Shown piece after piece: positions 47,438 through 57,404 of a stretch of 64,000 nucleotides of DNA. Every line of letters begins with the position of its first letter. The first letter of the stretch is position 1. Both the position numbers and the translations under genes were made by a program. The notes under the pieces were generated by a model that worked only from the letters and a program-made list of their open reading frames with translations, ran no database searches and was not told the DNA's origin. Origin of the DNA: Flavobacteriales bacterium (GTDB taxonomy: Bacteria; Bacteroidota; Bacteroidia; Flavobacteriales_D; Sanyastnellaceae); assembly GCA_027491075.1 (NCBI GenBank), contig JAIXWX010000010.1, positions 62,001-126,000 on the forward strand, in the 5' to 3' direction.

Positions 47438-48067
47438 TTACTTTTTCAGGATTTGAGTTACTACTTCGAATGCGTTACCTACGAAAACAACGTTATGGCT
47501 GTTCATGATATCGTATGTGTTCACATTCGTTGCCACTTGTACTCTTGCACCTTCAAGGTTTCTTGAAGACAAGTACACATTATCGTTTCTTTCTGGGATC
47601 AAGAAGAGCGTCTTCTTGTCTGAAAGATTCAAGTTCTTTACAACTTGAGCGAACTCTTTCGTCTTTGGCGCTGCGAAAGTCATAGCATCGATCACAACGA
47701 TTCCATTTTCTTTTGCTTTGTAGGCGAAAGCGGAAGCTCTTGCCAAACGTTGAGTGCTCTTGTTCACTTTAATATCATAGCTTCTTGGCTGTGGACCGAA
47801 GATGCTACCCCCTTGGCGGAAGAGTGGGTTTTTGATGCTACCCTTTCTTGATCCACCAGTACCTTTCTGCTTGTGCAGCTTTCTGGTAGAACCATGAATT
47901 TCGCCACGGTGCTTTGTCTTGTGAGTTCCTGTGCGCTGTGCTGCGAGGTAACGCTTAACGTCCAGGTAAATCGCATGATCGTTGGGCTCGATCGCGAAGA
48001 TCGTATCATCCAGGTTCACTTTCGATCCTGTCTTTTGCCCTTGTATGTTCAATACTTCCAGTTGCAT
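47438..48067 (-). CDS. rplD: Ribosomal protein L4
   Basis: A 209-residue 50S protein with the tunnel-reaching loop HKQKGTGGSRKGSIKNPLFR (about 68-87). One base separates it from rplC. In E. coli L4 also represses the S10 operon; not shown here. Confidence 0.98.
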   Translation of the reverse strand: MQLEVLNIQGQKTGSKVNLDDTIFAIEPNDHAIYLDVKRYLAAQRTGTHKTKHRGEIHGSTRKLHKQKGTGGSRKGSIKNPLFRQGGSIFGPQPRSYDIKVNKSTQRLARASAFAYKAKENGIVVIDAMTFAAPKTKEFAQVVKNLNLSDKKTLFLIPERNDNVYLSSRNLEGARVQVATNVNTYDIMNSHNVVFVGNAFEVVTQILKK

Positions 48068-48068
48068 G

Positions 48069-48689
48069 TTACTTCACGATTAAAACGGTTGCACCATTGA
48101 AGCCTGGCACAGCACCTTTGATGAGTATTAGATTTTCTTCAGCAAGAACCTTCACTACCTGAAGATTTTGAACAGTTCTGCGGTCTCCACCAGTTCTTCC
48201 GGCCATGCGCATTCCAGGGAATACACGAGATGGGTCAGAAGACGCTCCAAGCGAACCGGGAGCACGAAGACGGTTGTGCTGACCGTGAGTGCTTTCTCCT
48301 ACCCCAGCGAATCCGTGGCGCTTTACAACACCTTGGAAACCTTTACCTTTGGTAGTACCAATCACGTCTACGTTTTCTCCTTCTGCAAACAAAGCTTCAA
48401 GCTTTATTTCGTCACCGAGTTTAACGTCGCCTTCGAAACCATTGAATTCCACGAGGAATCTTTTTGGTGTTGTACCGGCTTTTTTGAAGTGACCTTGAAG
48501 AGGTTTCGAAGTATTCTTCGCTTTCTTCTCTCCGAAGGCCAACTGAACAGCTGAGTAGCCGTCCTTTTCTATGGTCTTGATCTGTGTCACCACACATGGA
48601 CCAGCTTCTATCACTGTGCATGGAATGTTCTTTCCAGCGGCACTGTAGATGCTAGTCATCCCGACCTTTTTACCAATTATTCCTGGCAT
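48069..48689 (-). CDS. rplC: Ribosomal protein L3
   Basis: A 206-residue assembly-initiating 50S protein: [39 protein letters not shown] and [20 protein letters not shown]. Confidence 0.98.
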   Translation of the reverse strand: MPGIIGKKVGMTSIYSAAGKNIPCTVIEAGPCVVTQIKTIEKDGYSAVQLAFGEKKAKNTSKPLQGHFKKAGTTPKRFLVEFNGFEGDVKLGDEIKLEALFAEGENVDVIGTTKGKGFQGVVKRHGFAGVGESTHGQHNRLRAPGSLGASSDPSRVFPGMRMAGRTGGDRRTVQNLQVVKVLAEENLILIKGAVPGFNGATVLIVK

Positions 48690-48713
48690 GTGTTTGTGTT
48701 TTTATTAGTGGGA

Positions 48714-49019
48714 CTAAACTTTAATTTCAACTTCAACTCCGCTCGGAAGCTCTAGCTTCATCAGGGCATCTACTGTCTTAGAAGAAGAGCTGTAGATGTC
48801 AAGAAGACGCTTATAAGAGCTGAGCTCGAACTGTTCACGTGCCTTCTTGTTTACGTGAGGCGATCGCAATACAGTGTAAATTCTTTTGTGTGTAGGAAGT
48901 GGAATAGGACCATTCACTACTGCACCGGTTGCCTTTACAGTTTTCACAATCTTCTCAGCTGACTTGTCAACGAGGTTGTGATCGTAAGACTTTAATTTAA
49001 TTCTGATCTTTTGAGCCAT
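48714..49019 (-). CDS. rpsJ: Ribosomal protein S10
   Basis: A 101-residue 30S head protein, also the NusB partner in antitermination: [40 protein letters not shown]. First gene of the S10 segment, 14 bases after fusA, with no separate promoter seen. Confidence 0.98.
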   Translation of the reverse strand: MAQKIRIKLKSYDHNLVDKSAEKIVKTVKATGAVVNGPIPLPTHKRIYTVLRSPHVNKKAREQFELSSYKRLLDIYSSSSKTVDALMKLELPSGVEVEIKV

Positions 49020-49033
49020 CTTGAGGATGTATA

Positions 49034-51139
49034 TTATGCGTTGGCTTTTCCTTTAACTTTTGCAATTACAGCTTCTGCTACGTTTGATGGAGCGGGAGAG
49101 AAATTGCTGAATTCCATTGTTGACGTGGCACGCCCAGAGGTAATGGTGCGAAGGTCAGTCACATATCCAAACATTTCAGAAAGTGGAACTTTACCTGAGA
49201 TAACGGTAGCACCGTTTCTCTCTGAGGTACCTTCAATCATACCGCGGCGCTTATTCAAGTCACCGATTACGTCACCCATATTTTCCGCTGGAGTTACTAC
49301 TTCCAACTTCATGATAGGCTCGAGGAGAATAGGCTTACACTTCGGCATTGCTTCACGGTAGGCCATCTTCGCGCAGAGTTCGAAAGAGAGTGCATCCGAG
49401 TCAACCGCGTGGAAAGATCCATCGTTGAGTTCGATCTTCAAAGAGTCTACAGGATAACCTGCAAGAACTCCGTTGTGCATTGCTTCTTTGAATCCTTTCT
49501 CGATTGCTGGGATAAATTCACGAGGAATGTTACCACCTTTGATATTGTTTACGAAAACAAGACCTGGCTTTTCTTCGTCGTTGTTTGGACCGATATTGAT
49601 AACGATATCAGCGAACTTACCACGACCACCAGATTGCTTCTTATACACTTCTCTGTGGTTAGTGTTCGTAGTGATCGTCTCTTTGTAAGAAACCTGTGGC
49701 GCACCTTGGTTACACTCCACTTTAAATTCGCGGCGTAGACGATCTACAATGATTTCCAAGTGCAACTCACCCATTCCGCTGATGATGGTCTGACCAGAAT
49801 CCTCGTCTGTACGAACACGGAACGTTGGATCCTCTTCTGCCAACTTGGCCAGAGCCATACCCATCTTATCAGAGTCAGCTTGAGTCTTAGGTTCTACTGC
49901 AATACCGATAACTGGATCAGGGAAGTTCATTGCTTCGAGAACGATTGGGTTCTTCTCGTCGCAAAGTGTATCACCTGTTTTGATATCCTTGAACCCAACT
50001 ACTGCACCGATATCACCGGCTACTAGACGCTCAATTGGGTTTTGCTTATTTGCGTGCATTTGGAAGATACGGGAGATACGCTCCTTATTTCCGCTGCGGC
50101 TATTGAATACATAAGAACCTGCTTCAAGCACACCGCTATATGCGCGGGTGAAAGCTAGACGACCTACGAATGGGTCAGTGGCAATCTTGAATGCCAAACC
50201 AGCAAACGGGTCATTAAAGTCAGGCTTACGAACTACTTCATTACCTGTGTTTGGATCCGTTCCAGTAATATTGTCCTTATCCAATGGGCTAGGCAACAAT
50301 TCCATCACCAAATCCAACATGGTCTGCACACCCTTATTCTTAAATGAAGATCCACAAACCATTGGAACGATTTTCATATCGAGACAAGCCTTGCGAAGTG
50401 CATCGAGGATTTCGCGCTCGGTGATCGAGTTTGGATCATCGAAGAACTTCATCATCAAATTGTCATCGTATTCAGATACAGCCTCGAGAAGCTTTTCGCG
50501 GTACTCAAGTGCTTCGTCCATCATATCCGCTGGAATATCTACCACTTCATAGGTCATCCCTTTGTCGTGCTCATTCCAGATCATTCCACGGAAGTTGATC
50601 AAATCAACCACCCCTTTGAAATCATCTTCAGCGCCGATTGGCAATTGCAAAGGCACTGCATTGGACTTCAACATATCCTTCACCTGCTGTACTACCTTTA
50701 GGAAGTCAGCACCTTGACGGTCCATTTTGTTAACGAAACCGATACGTGTTACGCTGTAGTTATCAGCCAAACGCCAGTTGGTTTCAGACTGTGGTTCCAC
50801 ACCATCCACTGCGCTAAACAAGAACACCAGACCATCCAATACTCTCAAGGAGCGGTTTACCTCTACGGTAAAGTCCACGTGACCTGGGGTATCGATGATA
50901 TTTACTTGGTACTTATTATTTCTGTAGTTCCAGAAAACGGTAGTCGCTGCCGAAGTGATGGTAATACCTCTCTCCTGCTCTTGCGCCATCCAGTCCATGG
51001 TAGCGGCACCATCGTGTACCTCACCAATTTTGTGGTTCACACCCGAGTAGTAAAGAATACGCTCTGTGGTCGTAGTCTTACCTGCATCGATGTGAGCAGC
51101 AATTCCTATATTTCTTGTATATCTTAAGTCGCGTGACAT
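49034..51139 (-). CDS. fusA: Elongation factor G
   Basis: A 701-residue translocation GTPase. G motifs: [15 protein letters not shown] (P loop, about 17-31), [14 protein letters not shown] (switch 1), IDTPGHVDF (about 84) and [10 protein letters not shown] (about 138). Domains II-V follow, with the domain IV region around RGKFADIVI. It moves tRNAs and mRNA after peptide bond formation. In the usual place after rpsG. Confidence 0.98.
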   Translation of the reverse strand: MSRDLRYTRNIGIAAHIDAGKTTTTERILYYSGVNHKIGEVHDGAATMDWMAQEQERGITITSAATTVFWNYRNNKYQVNIIDTPGHVDFTVEVNRSLRVLDGLVFLFSAVDGVEPQSETNWRLADNYSVTRIGFVNKMDRQGADFLKVVQQVKDMLKSNAVPLQLPIGAEDDFKGVVDLINFRGMIWNEHDKGMTYEVVDIPADMMDEALEYREKLLEAVSEYDDNLMMKFFDDPNSITEREILDALRKACLDMKIVPMVCGSSFKNKGVQTMLDLVMELLPSPLDKDNITGTDPNTGNEVVRKPDFNDPFAGLAFKIATDPFVGRLAFTRAYSGVLEAGSYVFNSRSGNKERISRIFQMHANKQNPIERLVAGDIGAVVGFKDIKTGDTLCDEKNPIVLEAMNFPDPVIGIAVEPKTQADSDKMGMALAKLAEEDPTFRVRTDEDSGQTIISGMGELHLEIIVDRLRREFKVECNQGAPQVSYKETITTNTNHREVYKKQSGGRGKFADIVINIGPNNDEEKPGLVFVNNIKGGNIPREFIPAIEKGFKEAMHNGVLAGYPVDSLKIELNDGSFHAVDSDALSFELCAKMAYREAMPKCKPILLEPIMKLEVVTPAENMGDVIGDLNKRRGMIEGTSERNGATVISGKVPLSEMFGYVTDLRTITSGRATSTMEFSNFSPAPSNVAEAVIAKVKGKANA

Positions 51140-51163
51140 TTCTTCTTTTTTTTCAATTAGCTA

Positions 51164-51631
51164 TTAGAAGCGGAAGTGAGAGAAAGCTTTGTTCGCTTCG
51201 GCCATGCGGTGAACGTCTTCCTTCTTTTTGTAGGCAGCGCCTTCCCCTTTTGAGGCGGCGATTATTTCACCAGCTAGTTTCTCAGGCATGCTCTTTTCAT
51301 TTCTGCCGCGAGCATATCCGATCAACCACTTCATTGCCATTGAGTTTCTACGTTCTTCACGAATTGGAGATGGGATTTGGAAAGTAGCTCCACCCACACG
51401 ACGGCTTCTTACCTCTACGGCTGGGGTTACGTTTTCCAATGCTTTTCTCCAAATTTCCAAACCATCTTCGTTGGTTTTTGAAGCTACCTTTTCGATAGCG
51501 TCATAGAAAATTGAAAACGCCACTCCTTTTTTACCTTGAAGCATCAAGTTGTTTACAAACTTTGTTACAACGACATCGTTGAACTTTGGGTCTGGTAGGA
51601 CGGCAATTTTTTTGGCCTTTCTTCTTCTCAT
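51164..51631 (-). CDS. rpsG: Ribosomal protein S7
   Basis: A 155-residue protein that starts assembly of the 30S head: [40 protein letters not shown] and [18 protein letters not shown]. Confidence 0.98.
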   Translation of the reverse strand: MRRRKAKKIAVLPDPKFNDVVVTKFVNNLMLQGKKGVAFSIFYDAIEKVASKTNEDGLEIWRKALENVTPAVEVRSRRVGGATFQIPSPIREERRNSMAMKWLIGYARGRNEKSMPEKLAGEIIAASKGEGAAYKKKEDVHRMAEANKAFSHFRF

Positions 51632-51651
51632 GATCTATTTATTGAAAGGTA

Positions 51652-52032
51652 TTATTTCTTGTCTTTTGGACGTTTTGTTCCATACTTTGAACGGCGCTGA
51701 CCGCGACCGTTAACACCTGCAGTGTCCAAAGCACCACGCACGATGTGATAACGCACACCTGGCAGGTCCTTCACACGACCACCACGAACCAACACAATGC
51801 TGTGCTCTTGGAGGTTGTGACCTTCACCACCGATGTAGGCGATAATTTCGAATCCGTTTGTAAGACGAACTTTCGCAACTTTTCTAAGTGCTGAGTTCGG
51901 CTTCTTTGGAGTAGTAGTATATACCTTAGTACATACCCCTCTGCGCTGTGGGCAAGAGGTCAAGGCGGCAGACTTACTTCTGTAAGTTTTCGGCTCGCGT
52001 CCTTTTCTTATTAACTGTTGAACTGTTGGCAT
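51652..52032 (-). CDS. rpsL: Ribosomal protein S12
   Basis: A 126-residue decoding-centre protein, first gene of the superoperon. Loops that determine streptomycin response are wild-type like: [20 protein letters not shown] (about 39-58) and [20 protein letters not shown] (about 85-104). Confidence 0.98.
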   Translation of the reverse strand: MPTVQQLIRKGREPKTYRSKSAALTSCPQRRGVCTKVYTTTPKKPNSALRKVAKVRLTNGFEIIAYIGGEGHNLQEHSIVLVRGGRVKDLPGVRYHIVRGALDTAGVNGRGQRRSKYGTKRPKDKK

Positions 52033-52094
52033 TATTCTAAGTTCCTTTTTTTCACGTTCTTCCGCTCGAGTGATCTCGGCCTAAAAACGGGCTG

Positions 52095-52125
52095 CAAATG
52101 TACTCACGATTTTCATTCGTGCAAG
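52095..52125 (-). promoter_or_regulatory. Promoter of the ribosomal superoperon
   Basis: On the minus strand CTTG (52122-52125), 19 bases, then TACATTTG (52095-52102) fits the Bacteroidota sigma consensus with one change at -33. The start would be near 52088, about 55 bases before the rpsL ATG. The spacer contains the inverted repeat CACGA-N7-TCGTG. Confidence 0.75.
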
Positions 52126-52568
52126 CCCAAGATTGAAAATATTCGTAACAATTTAAAATTTCTAATTAATATAATCATTATCAGTTAAATAAGTATCACT
52201 CATTTGCTGTTTTCCATGATATCAACAAAGTGAGGTCTCAACAGAAGATCATCAATCGTGTAGTTCTGTCCTTATCACTTAATATATTGATTATTATTAA
52301 TTTAAATGCTCATTAAAAGACTACTTATCCCCCAAACTGGATTAAATATGAAGCCACAAGTTCGATGTGTTAAATCTAGTATTTTTCGATTGATTTTTTC
52401 AATGTCGTAAAAATACTTATAATTTACATCTATATTTATGCCATATAAAGTCCAATGGTTGTAGCAATAAAATGCTCAAAAACCCGTTCGAGGGAATTTT
52501 TTATAGAACTAGGGAATTCACTCAATGAAGTGATTTTCAAAAGAAACTAGCATTCAAGACCGAAAATG
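52126..52568. other. AT-rich gap with one long hairpin
   Basis: About 440 bases without a supported gene between rpsL and the aminotransferase. An imperfect stem at 52378-52417 (AGTATTTTTCGATTGA against its near complement, TTTTT loop) is the only structure noticed. No tRNA or known riboswitch pattern seen. Confidence 0.6.
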
Positions 52569-53699
52569 CTAAGCCTTACAAAACTCCTTTACGCACGACA
52601 CAATCCACTCGAGCTGCTCATTGGTGAGCTCAGTGTGCATCGGTAAGGAGATTACTCGTTTGCACAGTTCCTCTGTTACAGGGAAATCGCCTTCCTTATA
52701 GCGCGGATCTGTATACGCTTTTTGCAAGTGAAGTGGAACAGGATAATACACCATAGCAGGAATGCCTTTAGAAGAAAGAAACTCTTGCATGGCAAAACGA
52801 TCCAAGCCATCCGTAATTAAAGTATACTGATGAAATACATGCGTGCTGTTCTTGGCTCTTTCAGGAGTATTCAGCTTTGCTTCATCCGCGAAAGCCTCGT
52901 CATAGAAACGTGCGGCTTCATTTCTTGCAGCCGAATATTCATTCAGTTTTCTTAGCTTCACTCTCAAAATTGCCGCTTGAATGCTATCCAATCTGGAGTT
53001 TACTCCTACTACATCATGATAATATCTCACTGTTTGACCATGATTTGCGATCATTCGCATCTTAGCAGCCAAATCATCATTGTTGGTAAACAATGCGCCC
53101 CCGTCTCCATAACAACCCAAATTCTTCGATGGGAAGAAACTTGTAGCACCTATATCGCCTATTGTACCAGCACTTGCAGAAGAACCATTGCTGAAGGAAT
53201 ACTTTGCACCTATAGCTTGTGCGGTATCTTCAATAACGAATAGATGATGCCTTCTCGCGATTTCCATAATGGGTTCCATGTCTGCACATTGCCCGAAAAG
53301 ATGAACAGGTACAATCGCTTTGGTGCGAGGAGTAATGGCTTTTTCTACAGCCAAAGGATCAATGTTAAAGGTATCGGGGTGAACATCGACAAGTACCGGC
53401 TTGAGTTGTAGCAGGGCAATCACCTCAGCAGTGGCAACATAAGTAAAACTTGCAGTAATTACCTCATCACCTGGCTGAAGATCTAAAGCCATCATGGCTA
53501 TTTGCAATGCATCCGTTCCATTGGCACATGGGATCACATGTTTTACGTTCAAATAGTTTTCCAGTTCCTCTTGAAACGCCTTCACTTCTGGTCCGTTGAT
53601 AAAGGCACTAGACCTAATAACGTCAAGCACCGCGCTATCAATCTCACTTTGGATATTCTCATATTGACTTTTCAAGTCAACCATTTGTATGGCTTTCAT
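52569..53699 (-). CDS. DegT/DnrJ/EryC1-family sugar aminotransferase
   Basis: A 376-residue PLP-dependent enzyme that transfers an amino group to a keto sugar nucleotide. Seen: PCANGTDALQIAMMAL (cofactor-binding turn, about 56-71), VPVHLFGQCADMEPI (about 128-142), FVIEDTAQAIGAKYS, and the PLP lysine in TSFFPSKNLGCYGDGG (about residue 189). Such enzymes make amino sugars for surface polysaccharide or LPS. The neighbouring waaA is on the other strand, so pathway membership is not proven. Confidence 0.92.
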   Translation of the reverse strand: MKAIQMVDLKSQYENIQSEIDSAVLDVIRSSAFINGPEVKAFQEELENYLNVKHVIPCANGTDALQIAMMALDLQPGDEVITASFTYVATAEVIALLQLKPVLVDVHPDTFNIDPLAVEKAITPRTKAIVPVHLFGQCADMEPIMEIARRHHLFVIEDTAQAIGAKYSFSNGSSASAGTIGDIGATSFFPSKNLGCYGDGGALFTNNDDLAAKMRMIANHGQTVRYYHDVVGVNSRLDSIQAAILRVKLRKLNEYSAARNEAARFYDEAFADEAKLNTPERAKNSTHVFHQYTLITDGLDRFAMQEFLSSKGIPAMVYYPVPLHLQKAYTDPRYKEGDFPVTEELCKRVISLPMHTELTNEQLEWIVSCVKEFCKA

Positions 53700-53746
53700 A
53701 AGCTGAAAAATTTAACCGGGCTCAAATGTAGGGTTATATTTGTAAT

Positions 53747-54496
53747 ATGAAATACTGGATTTTCATCCTTTTTGCACTTCAAAATTTTATCGGGAAAGCT
53801 CAATTTCAAGTGAGGGATTCTGCACTTTTTGACCCACATATTTCTTTGAGTTTTGGCTATCAAACTCCCGCAGGAGATTTGGCCAATCGCTTTGGAAACA
53901 ATGGAAGCGTTGGTTTGGGTTTTCACATTAAAAGCAAAAAGAATTGGTATTACGGATTGCAAGGTTCTTACCTCTTTGGCAACCGTGTAACGGAACCGGG
54001 TCTGCTTTCCAATTTATACACGGAACGCGGAGAGATATTGGATAATCAAGGACAAATAGCCACTGTATTCATTCAACAACGCGGTTGGTGTTTGACTGCC
54101 AATGGGGGTAAACTATTCAATATTTGGGCTCCCAATCCCAACTCTGGAATTCTGGTAATGGGTGGTCTTGGGTTCATGCAACACAAAATTCGTATTGAAC
54201 ATCAAGAACATGAAATCCGCTTCTTGGATGGAGACTATGAAAAGGGATATGATCGGCTTACTAATGGCATCACCGCTTATCAATTTGCTGGTTATTTTTT
54301 GATGAGCAACAATCGTCTCATAAATTTTTATGCTGGTGTAGAAAGCTTTCAAGGTTTTACTCGCGGAAGAAGGGATCTCAATTTTGACACCGGTGTAATC
54401 GATAATGCACCAAGAATGGACATTCTATTGGGACTTCGTATAGGCTGGGTATTGCATCTTTATGAGCGCGCACCCGATCAATATTATTATAATTGA
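53747..54496 (+). CDS. Predicted outer-membrane beta-barrel protein
   Basis: A 249-residue protein with a signal peptide (MKYWIFILFALQNFIGKAQ) and many short alternating hydrophobic strands rich in Gly, Tyr and Trp (for example HISLSFGYQTPAGDL, NWYYGLQGSYLFG), as in small outer-membrane barrels. No enzyme motif. It is followed by waaA, whose reading frame overlaps its end, so both may serve the outer membrane. Confidence 0.75.
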   Translation: MKYWIFILFALQNFIGKAQFQVRDSALFDPHISLSFGYQTPAGDLANRFGNNGSVGLGFHIKSKKNWYYGLQGSYLFGNRVTEPGLLSNLYTERGEILDNQGQIATVFIQQRGWCLTANGGKLFNIWAPNPNSGILVMGGLGFMQHKIRIEHQEHEIRFLDGDYEKGYDRLTNGITAYQFAGYFLMSNNRLINFYAGVESFQGFTRGRRDLNFDTGVIDNAPRMDILLGLRIGWVLHLYERAPDQYYYN

Positions 54497-55733
54497 TCTC
54501 GTGAATCAATTTTTATATAATACCTCCATTTTAGTTTATCGCTGGATCGTTGGCTTTCTTTCGCCATTTTCGGATAAGGCCAAAAAAGCGCATGAAGGTA
54601 GAAAGCAATGGAGGCAAAAACTAACCGCTTGGCGCAATCAACACACCGGTGAATTGGTATGGTTTCATTGTGCATCTCTAGGAGAATTTGAGCAGGGTCG
54701 CCCTTTGATCGAAGCCATAAAAAAGACGCATCCTACTTGGAAAATTCTCCTTACTTTTTTTTCCCCAAGCGGATACGAAATCAGAAAGAACTACAGCGAG
54801 GTGGACGGAGTTTTTTACTTGCCTTTTGATACACCACGAGCCTCGGCCGACTTTGTATCTATCCTTCGACCAGACAAAGTCATTTTTGTAAAGTATGAAT
54901 TTTGGGTAAATTTCTTCAACACGCTCAGAGCACAGAACATCCCGCTTTATATGATCAGTGTTATCTTTCGAGAAGATCAGCGCTTCTTTAAAATCAATAA
55001 GAATTTTTGGAAGAAAACACTGGATTGCGTTGAATTTTATTTTCTACAAAATGAGAAGTCATTGGCTCTATTGAGAACAGTGAGTGATCGTCCTGCCTTG
55101 GTTACTGGAGACACTCGATTTGATCGAGTATTGCAGATTTCAAGAAATGCCAGCAGCTTTGATCAAATAGAGAAATTCATTCAATCGCGTTCATGTGTAA
55201 TTGTTGGCTCTGCTTATGTTTTCGAAGATCGTATTATACAACAGGTCATGCCTCAAGAAACAGACTGTTGTTTCATTATCGCACCTCATGAAATAAACGA
55301 AGAGCGGATTCATCAGATAGAAAAGAGATTTTCTAAAGATGCAATACGCTATAGCCGATGGAACGGCAGCAAAACAAGCGCAAGAGTTTTGATTTTAGAC
55401 ACTATGGGCATGCTTTCTTCAGTATATCAATACGGAGAAATTGCGTTGATTGGCGGGGGATTCGGAAAGGGCATACACAATACTCTTGAAGCTGCTGTTT
55501 ATGGAATTCCACTGATCTTTGGACCGAACTACGAGAAGTTTGAAGAGGCGAAACTTTTATTGAAATCAGGAGGAGCTAAAACGGTGAACTCAGAGGAGGC
55601 TGCCAGCTCGCAGTTACTATTTTGGTTGAAAGAGAAAAGCAAGCGAGAGCTTGCGGGAAAAGCTGCATTGGAGGTAGTAGAGACAGGCGCAGGGAGTGTG
55701 GCCAAGATTCTCAAAACCCTTGTGAATCAATAA
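54462..55733 (+). CDS. waaA: 3-deoxy-D-manno-octulosonic acid (Kdo) transferase
   Basis: A 423-residue membrane-anchored GT-B glycosyltransferase that adds Kdo to lipid A. N-terminal anchor helix, then GELVWFHCASLGEFEQGRPL with the catalytic Glu (about residues 64-83), FFSPSGYEIRKN, VKYEFWVNFF, VTGDTRFDRV (about 213-222) and the late GGGFGKGIHNTLEAAVYGIP (about 329-348). The ATG at 54462 overlaps the upstream gene by 35 bases. A GTG at 54501, just after that gene's stop, gives an N-terminus closer to relatives and may be the true start. Confidence 0.95.
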   Translation: MSAHPINIIIIDLVNQFLYNTSILVYRWIVGFLSPFSDKAKKAHEGRKQWRQKLTAWRNQHTGELVWFHCASLGEFEQGRPLIEAIKKTHPTWKILLTFFSPSGYEIRKNYSEVDGVFYLPFDTPRASADFVSILRPDKVIFVKYEFWVNFFNTLRAQNIPLYMISVIFREDQRFFKINKNFWKKTLDCVEFYFLQNEKSLALLRTVSDRPALVTGDTRFDRVLQISRNASSFDQIEKFIQSRSCVIVGSAYVFEDRIIQQVMPQETDCCFIIAPHEINEERIHQIEKRFSKDAIRYSRWNGSKTSARVLILDTMGMLSSVYQYGEIALIGGGFGKGIHNTLEAAVYGIPLIFGPNYEKFEEAKLLLKSGGAKTVNSEEAASSQLLFWLKEKSKRELAGKAALEVVETGAGSVAKILKTLVNQ

Positions 55734-55767
55734 AGAAAAAGGATTTTTACTTTTTCCAATAAAAAAA

Positions 55768-55798
55768 TTTGACAAGAAAGATATCCGTTATACATTTG
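55768..55798 (+). promoter_or_regulatory. Promoter of the tRNA genes
   Basis: TTTG (55768-55771), 19 bases, TACATTTG (55791-55798): a perfect match to the Bacteroidota promoter, 22 bases before tRNA-Gly. Confidence 0.85.
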
Positions 55799-55820
55799 CG
55801 CTCCTCAAAAAGGAGAACAA

Positions 55821-55894
<74 letters not shown>

Positions 55895-55897
55895 GAC

Positions 55898-55927
55898 AAT
55901 CCCGGTCTATGTAGATCGGGATTTTTT
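55898..55927 (+). terminator. Terminator after tRNA-Gly
   Basis: AATCCCGGTCTA pairs with TAGATCGGGATT (one bulge) and is followed by T's, between the two tRNA genes. It may be partial, or tRNA-Leu may have its own start. Confidence 0.75.
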
Positions 55928-55941
55928 GTAAAGTGTCTGAT

Positions 55942-56027
55942 GCCCTGGTGGTGGAATCGGTAGACACGCAGGACTTAAAATCCTGTGGCCAGTAACGGCT
56001 GTGCGGGTTCAAGTCCCGCCCGGGGTA
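55942..56027 (+). tRNA. tRNA-Leu (UAA)
   Basis: An 86-nt class II tRNA with a long variable arm (TGGCCAGTAACGGCTG region), G1-T72 closing pair as in E. coli tRNA-Leu(UAA), anticodon loop CTTAAAA and T arm GCGGGTTCAAGTCCCGC. CCA is not encoded. Confidence 0.96.
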
Positions 56028-56028
56028 C

Positions 56029-56070
56029 AAAACCGGTCTGATCTTCGAAAGAAGAAAAGACCGGTTTTTT
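56029..56070 (+). terminator. Terminator after tRNA-Leu
   Basis: AAAACCGGTCT and AGACCGGTTTT form an 11-bp stem followed by T's, directly after the tRNA. Confidence 0.88.
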
Positions 56071-56118
56071 GTTTTCTCGATGAGGAAAAGAGTCTAAAGA
56101 TGGCTCAAGTTAAAGTTC

Positions 56119-56742
56119 TCAGCTATGATGAGAAACCAGAGAAAAAACAAAACTCATTTCCCTAGCGATTTGTCTGCATCTTTCATCATAAATCTGGTCC
56201 TGTTGAGGAGTATTATCCGCAATCTTAGGATCCTCGTAAGTGGTACCAATGCGCTGCTCAACTCCAGGTATGAAAGGGCAGTTCTCTTCCGCATCGCTAC
56301 AAGTCATGATTGCAGCAAAATGATGTTGAGGATTGGAAGGGTCGTTATAGACCTTTGAAAAGCACATCAAGGGCGATCTTTCTTTGTTGTACCAAACCTC
56401 GTATATAGGATTGCTTTCCTGAGATGTTTTCAGGACCTCTAGCCCCGCCCTTCTTAGGGATTCAATAGCATTGGGGTGAAAGGCAGTAGCTTCTGTTCCT
56501 CCGCTGTAGGTGTGTATATTCTTTAAATCAAAATAATCTGCAGCAACCGCAGCCCATACTTGACCAAAATGACTTCTGCGAGAGTTGTGTGTACAAATAA
56601 ACACCAAATGCACCTCCCCTGCTTCCTCATGTTTTTTTAAGACATAACTTGCTATATTCCTAAGAATGACTTTTCGGTCGTCTGGTATGAGAGGAAACTC
56701 AGCGGTAAGACTTTGCATAAATGATGCGACAACTTCCATCAT
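56119..56742 (-). CDS. Thioredoxin-coupled arsenate reductase, LMW-PTPase fold
   Basis: A 207-residue enzyme that reduces arsenate to arsenite. An extra helical N-terminus (1-42) precedes the low-molecular-weight phosphatase fold. The catalytic loop is CTHNSRRS (about residues 50-57). A second pair, TCSDAEENC, has two cysteines six residues apart (about 141 and 148), the spacing of the redox cysteines in thioredoxin-linked ArsC. The Asp general acid probably lies in YEDPKIAD. Its start overlaps the stop of the aquaporin (ATGA), and it is the last gene of the ars operon. Confidence 0.9.
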   Translation of the reverse strand: MMEVVASFMQSLTAEFPLIPDDRKVILRNIASYVLKKHEEAGEVHLVFICTHNSRRSHFGQVWAAVAADYFDLKNIHTYSGGTEATAFHPNAIESLRRAGLEVLKTSQESNPIYEVWYNKERSPLMCFSKVYNDPSNPQHHFAAIMTCSDAEENCPFIPGVEQRIGTTYEDPKIADNTPQQDQIYDERCRQIAREMSFVFSLVSHHS

Positions 56743-57404
56743 GATTTATCCGATTTATATAAAAATATATGAACGACAACAGCTACTAGGGCAGCGGCTG
56801 TGGGAATCAACAAGTAGATCCAAAGACTTTCCGTGTGACCAGAAACAATAGCCGGAGCAAACGATCGTACAGGATTCATAGAAGCTCCAGAAACAGGGCC
56901 ACCGAACAGCGCTTCCAACGACACCACCGAACCAATAGCAATTGCCGCAGTCATTCCCTTTTCCTTGGATCCGGTAGAGACATTGAAGATCACCAAGACC
57001 AGTATAAAAGTCATGATAAACTCCAACACTATGGCTTTATGCACCCCATAGCTTGGTAGTGTTGCTCCAAGGCTTGCGCTTTCTGGAAAAAGATATCGCA
57101 GAATTGCACTTGCCAACAGAGCACCCATTAGCTGAGCCAAGCAGTATGGCAAGACATTCTTGGCAGGAAAACGTTTCGCAGCGAAGAAGGCCAAAGTCAC
57201 CGCGGGATTGAGGTGTGCACCAGAAACATCGCCCAAAGAAAAAATCATGGAAGCCACGATGAGTCCAAAAGTAAGAGCGATACCAAGATGCCCAATTACT
57301 CCCCCTGAAACCTCGTTGATGACAATAGCTCCCGTACCGCAAAAAACGAGAGCAAATGTTCCTATCAATTCTGAAAGTAGTTTCTGTATCATCGTCATTA
57401 ACAA
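56739..57404 (-). CDS. Aquaporin-family channel of the ars operon
   Basis: A 221-residue, six-helix MIP channel. First half-helix SGAHLNPAVT (NPA, about 63-72); second SGASMNPVRS, where NPA is NPV. In Sinorhizobium and others an aquaglyceroporin (AqpS) in the ars operon lets arsenite, made inside by ArsC, flow out. The present gene sits in the place where relatives carry the Acr3 or ArsB pump. It overlaps the gene before it by seven bases and the reductase by four, so the operon is tight. Solute preference cannot be read with confidence. Confidence 0.88.
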   Translation of the reverse strand: MLMTMIQKLLSELIGTFALVFCGTGAIVINEVSGGVIGHLGIALTFGLIVASMIFSLGDVSGAHLNPAVTLAFFAAKRFPAKNVLPYCLAQLMGALLASAILRYLFPESASLGATLPSYGVHKAIVLEFIMTFILVLVIFNVSTGSKEKGMTAAIAIGSVVSLEALFGGPVSGASMNPVRSFAPAIVSGHTESLWIYLLIPTAAALVAVVVHIFLYKSDKS

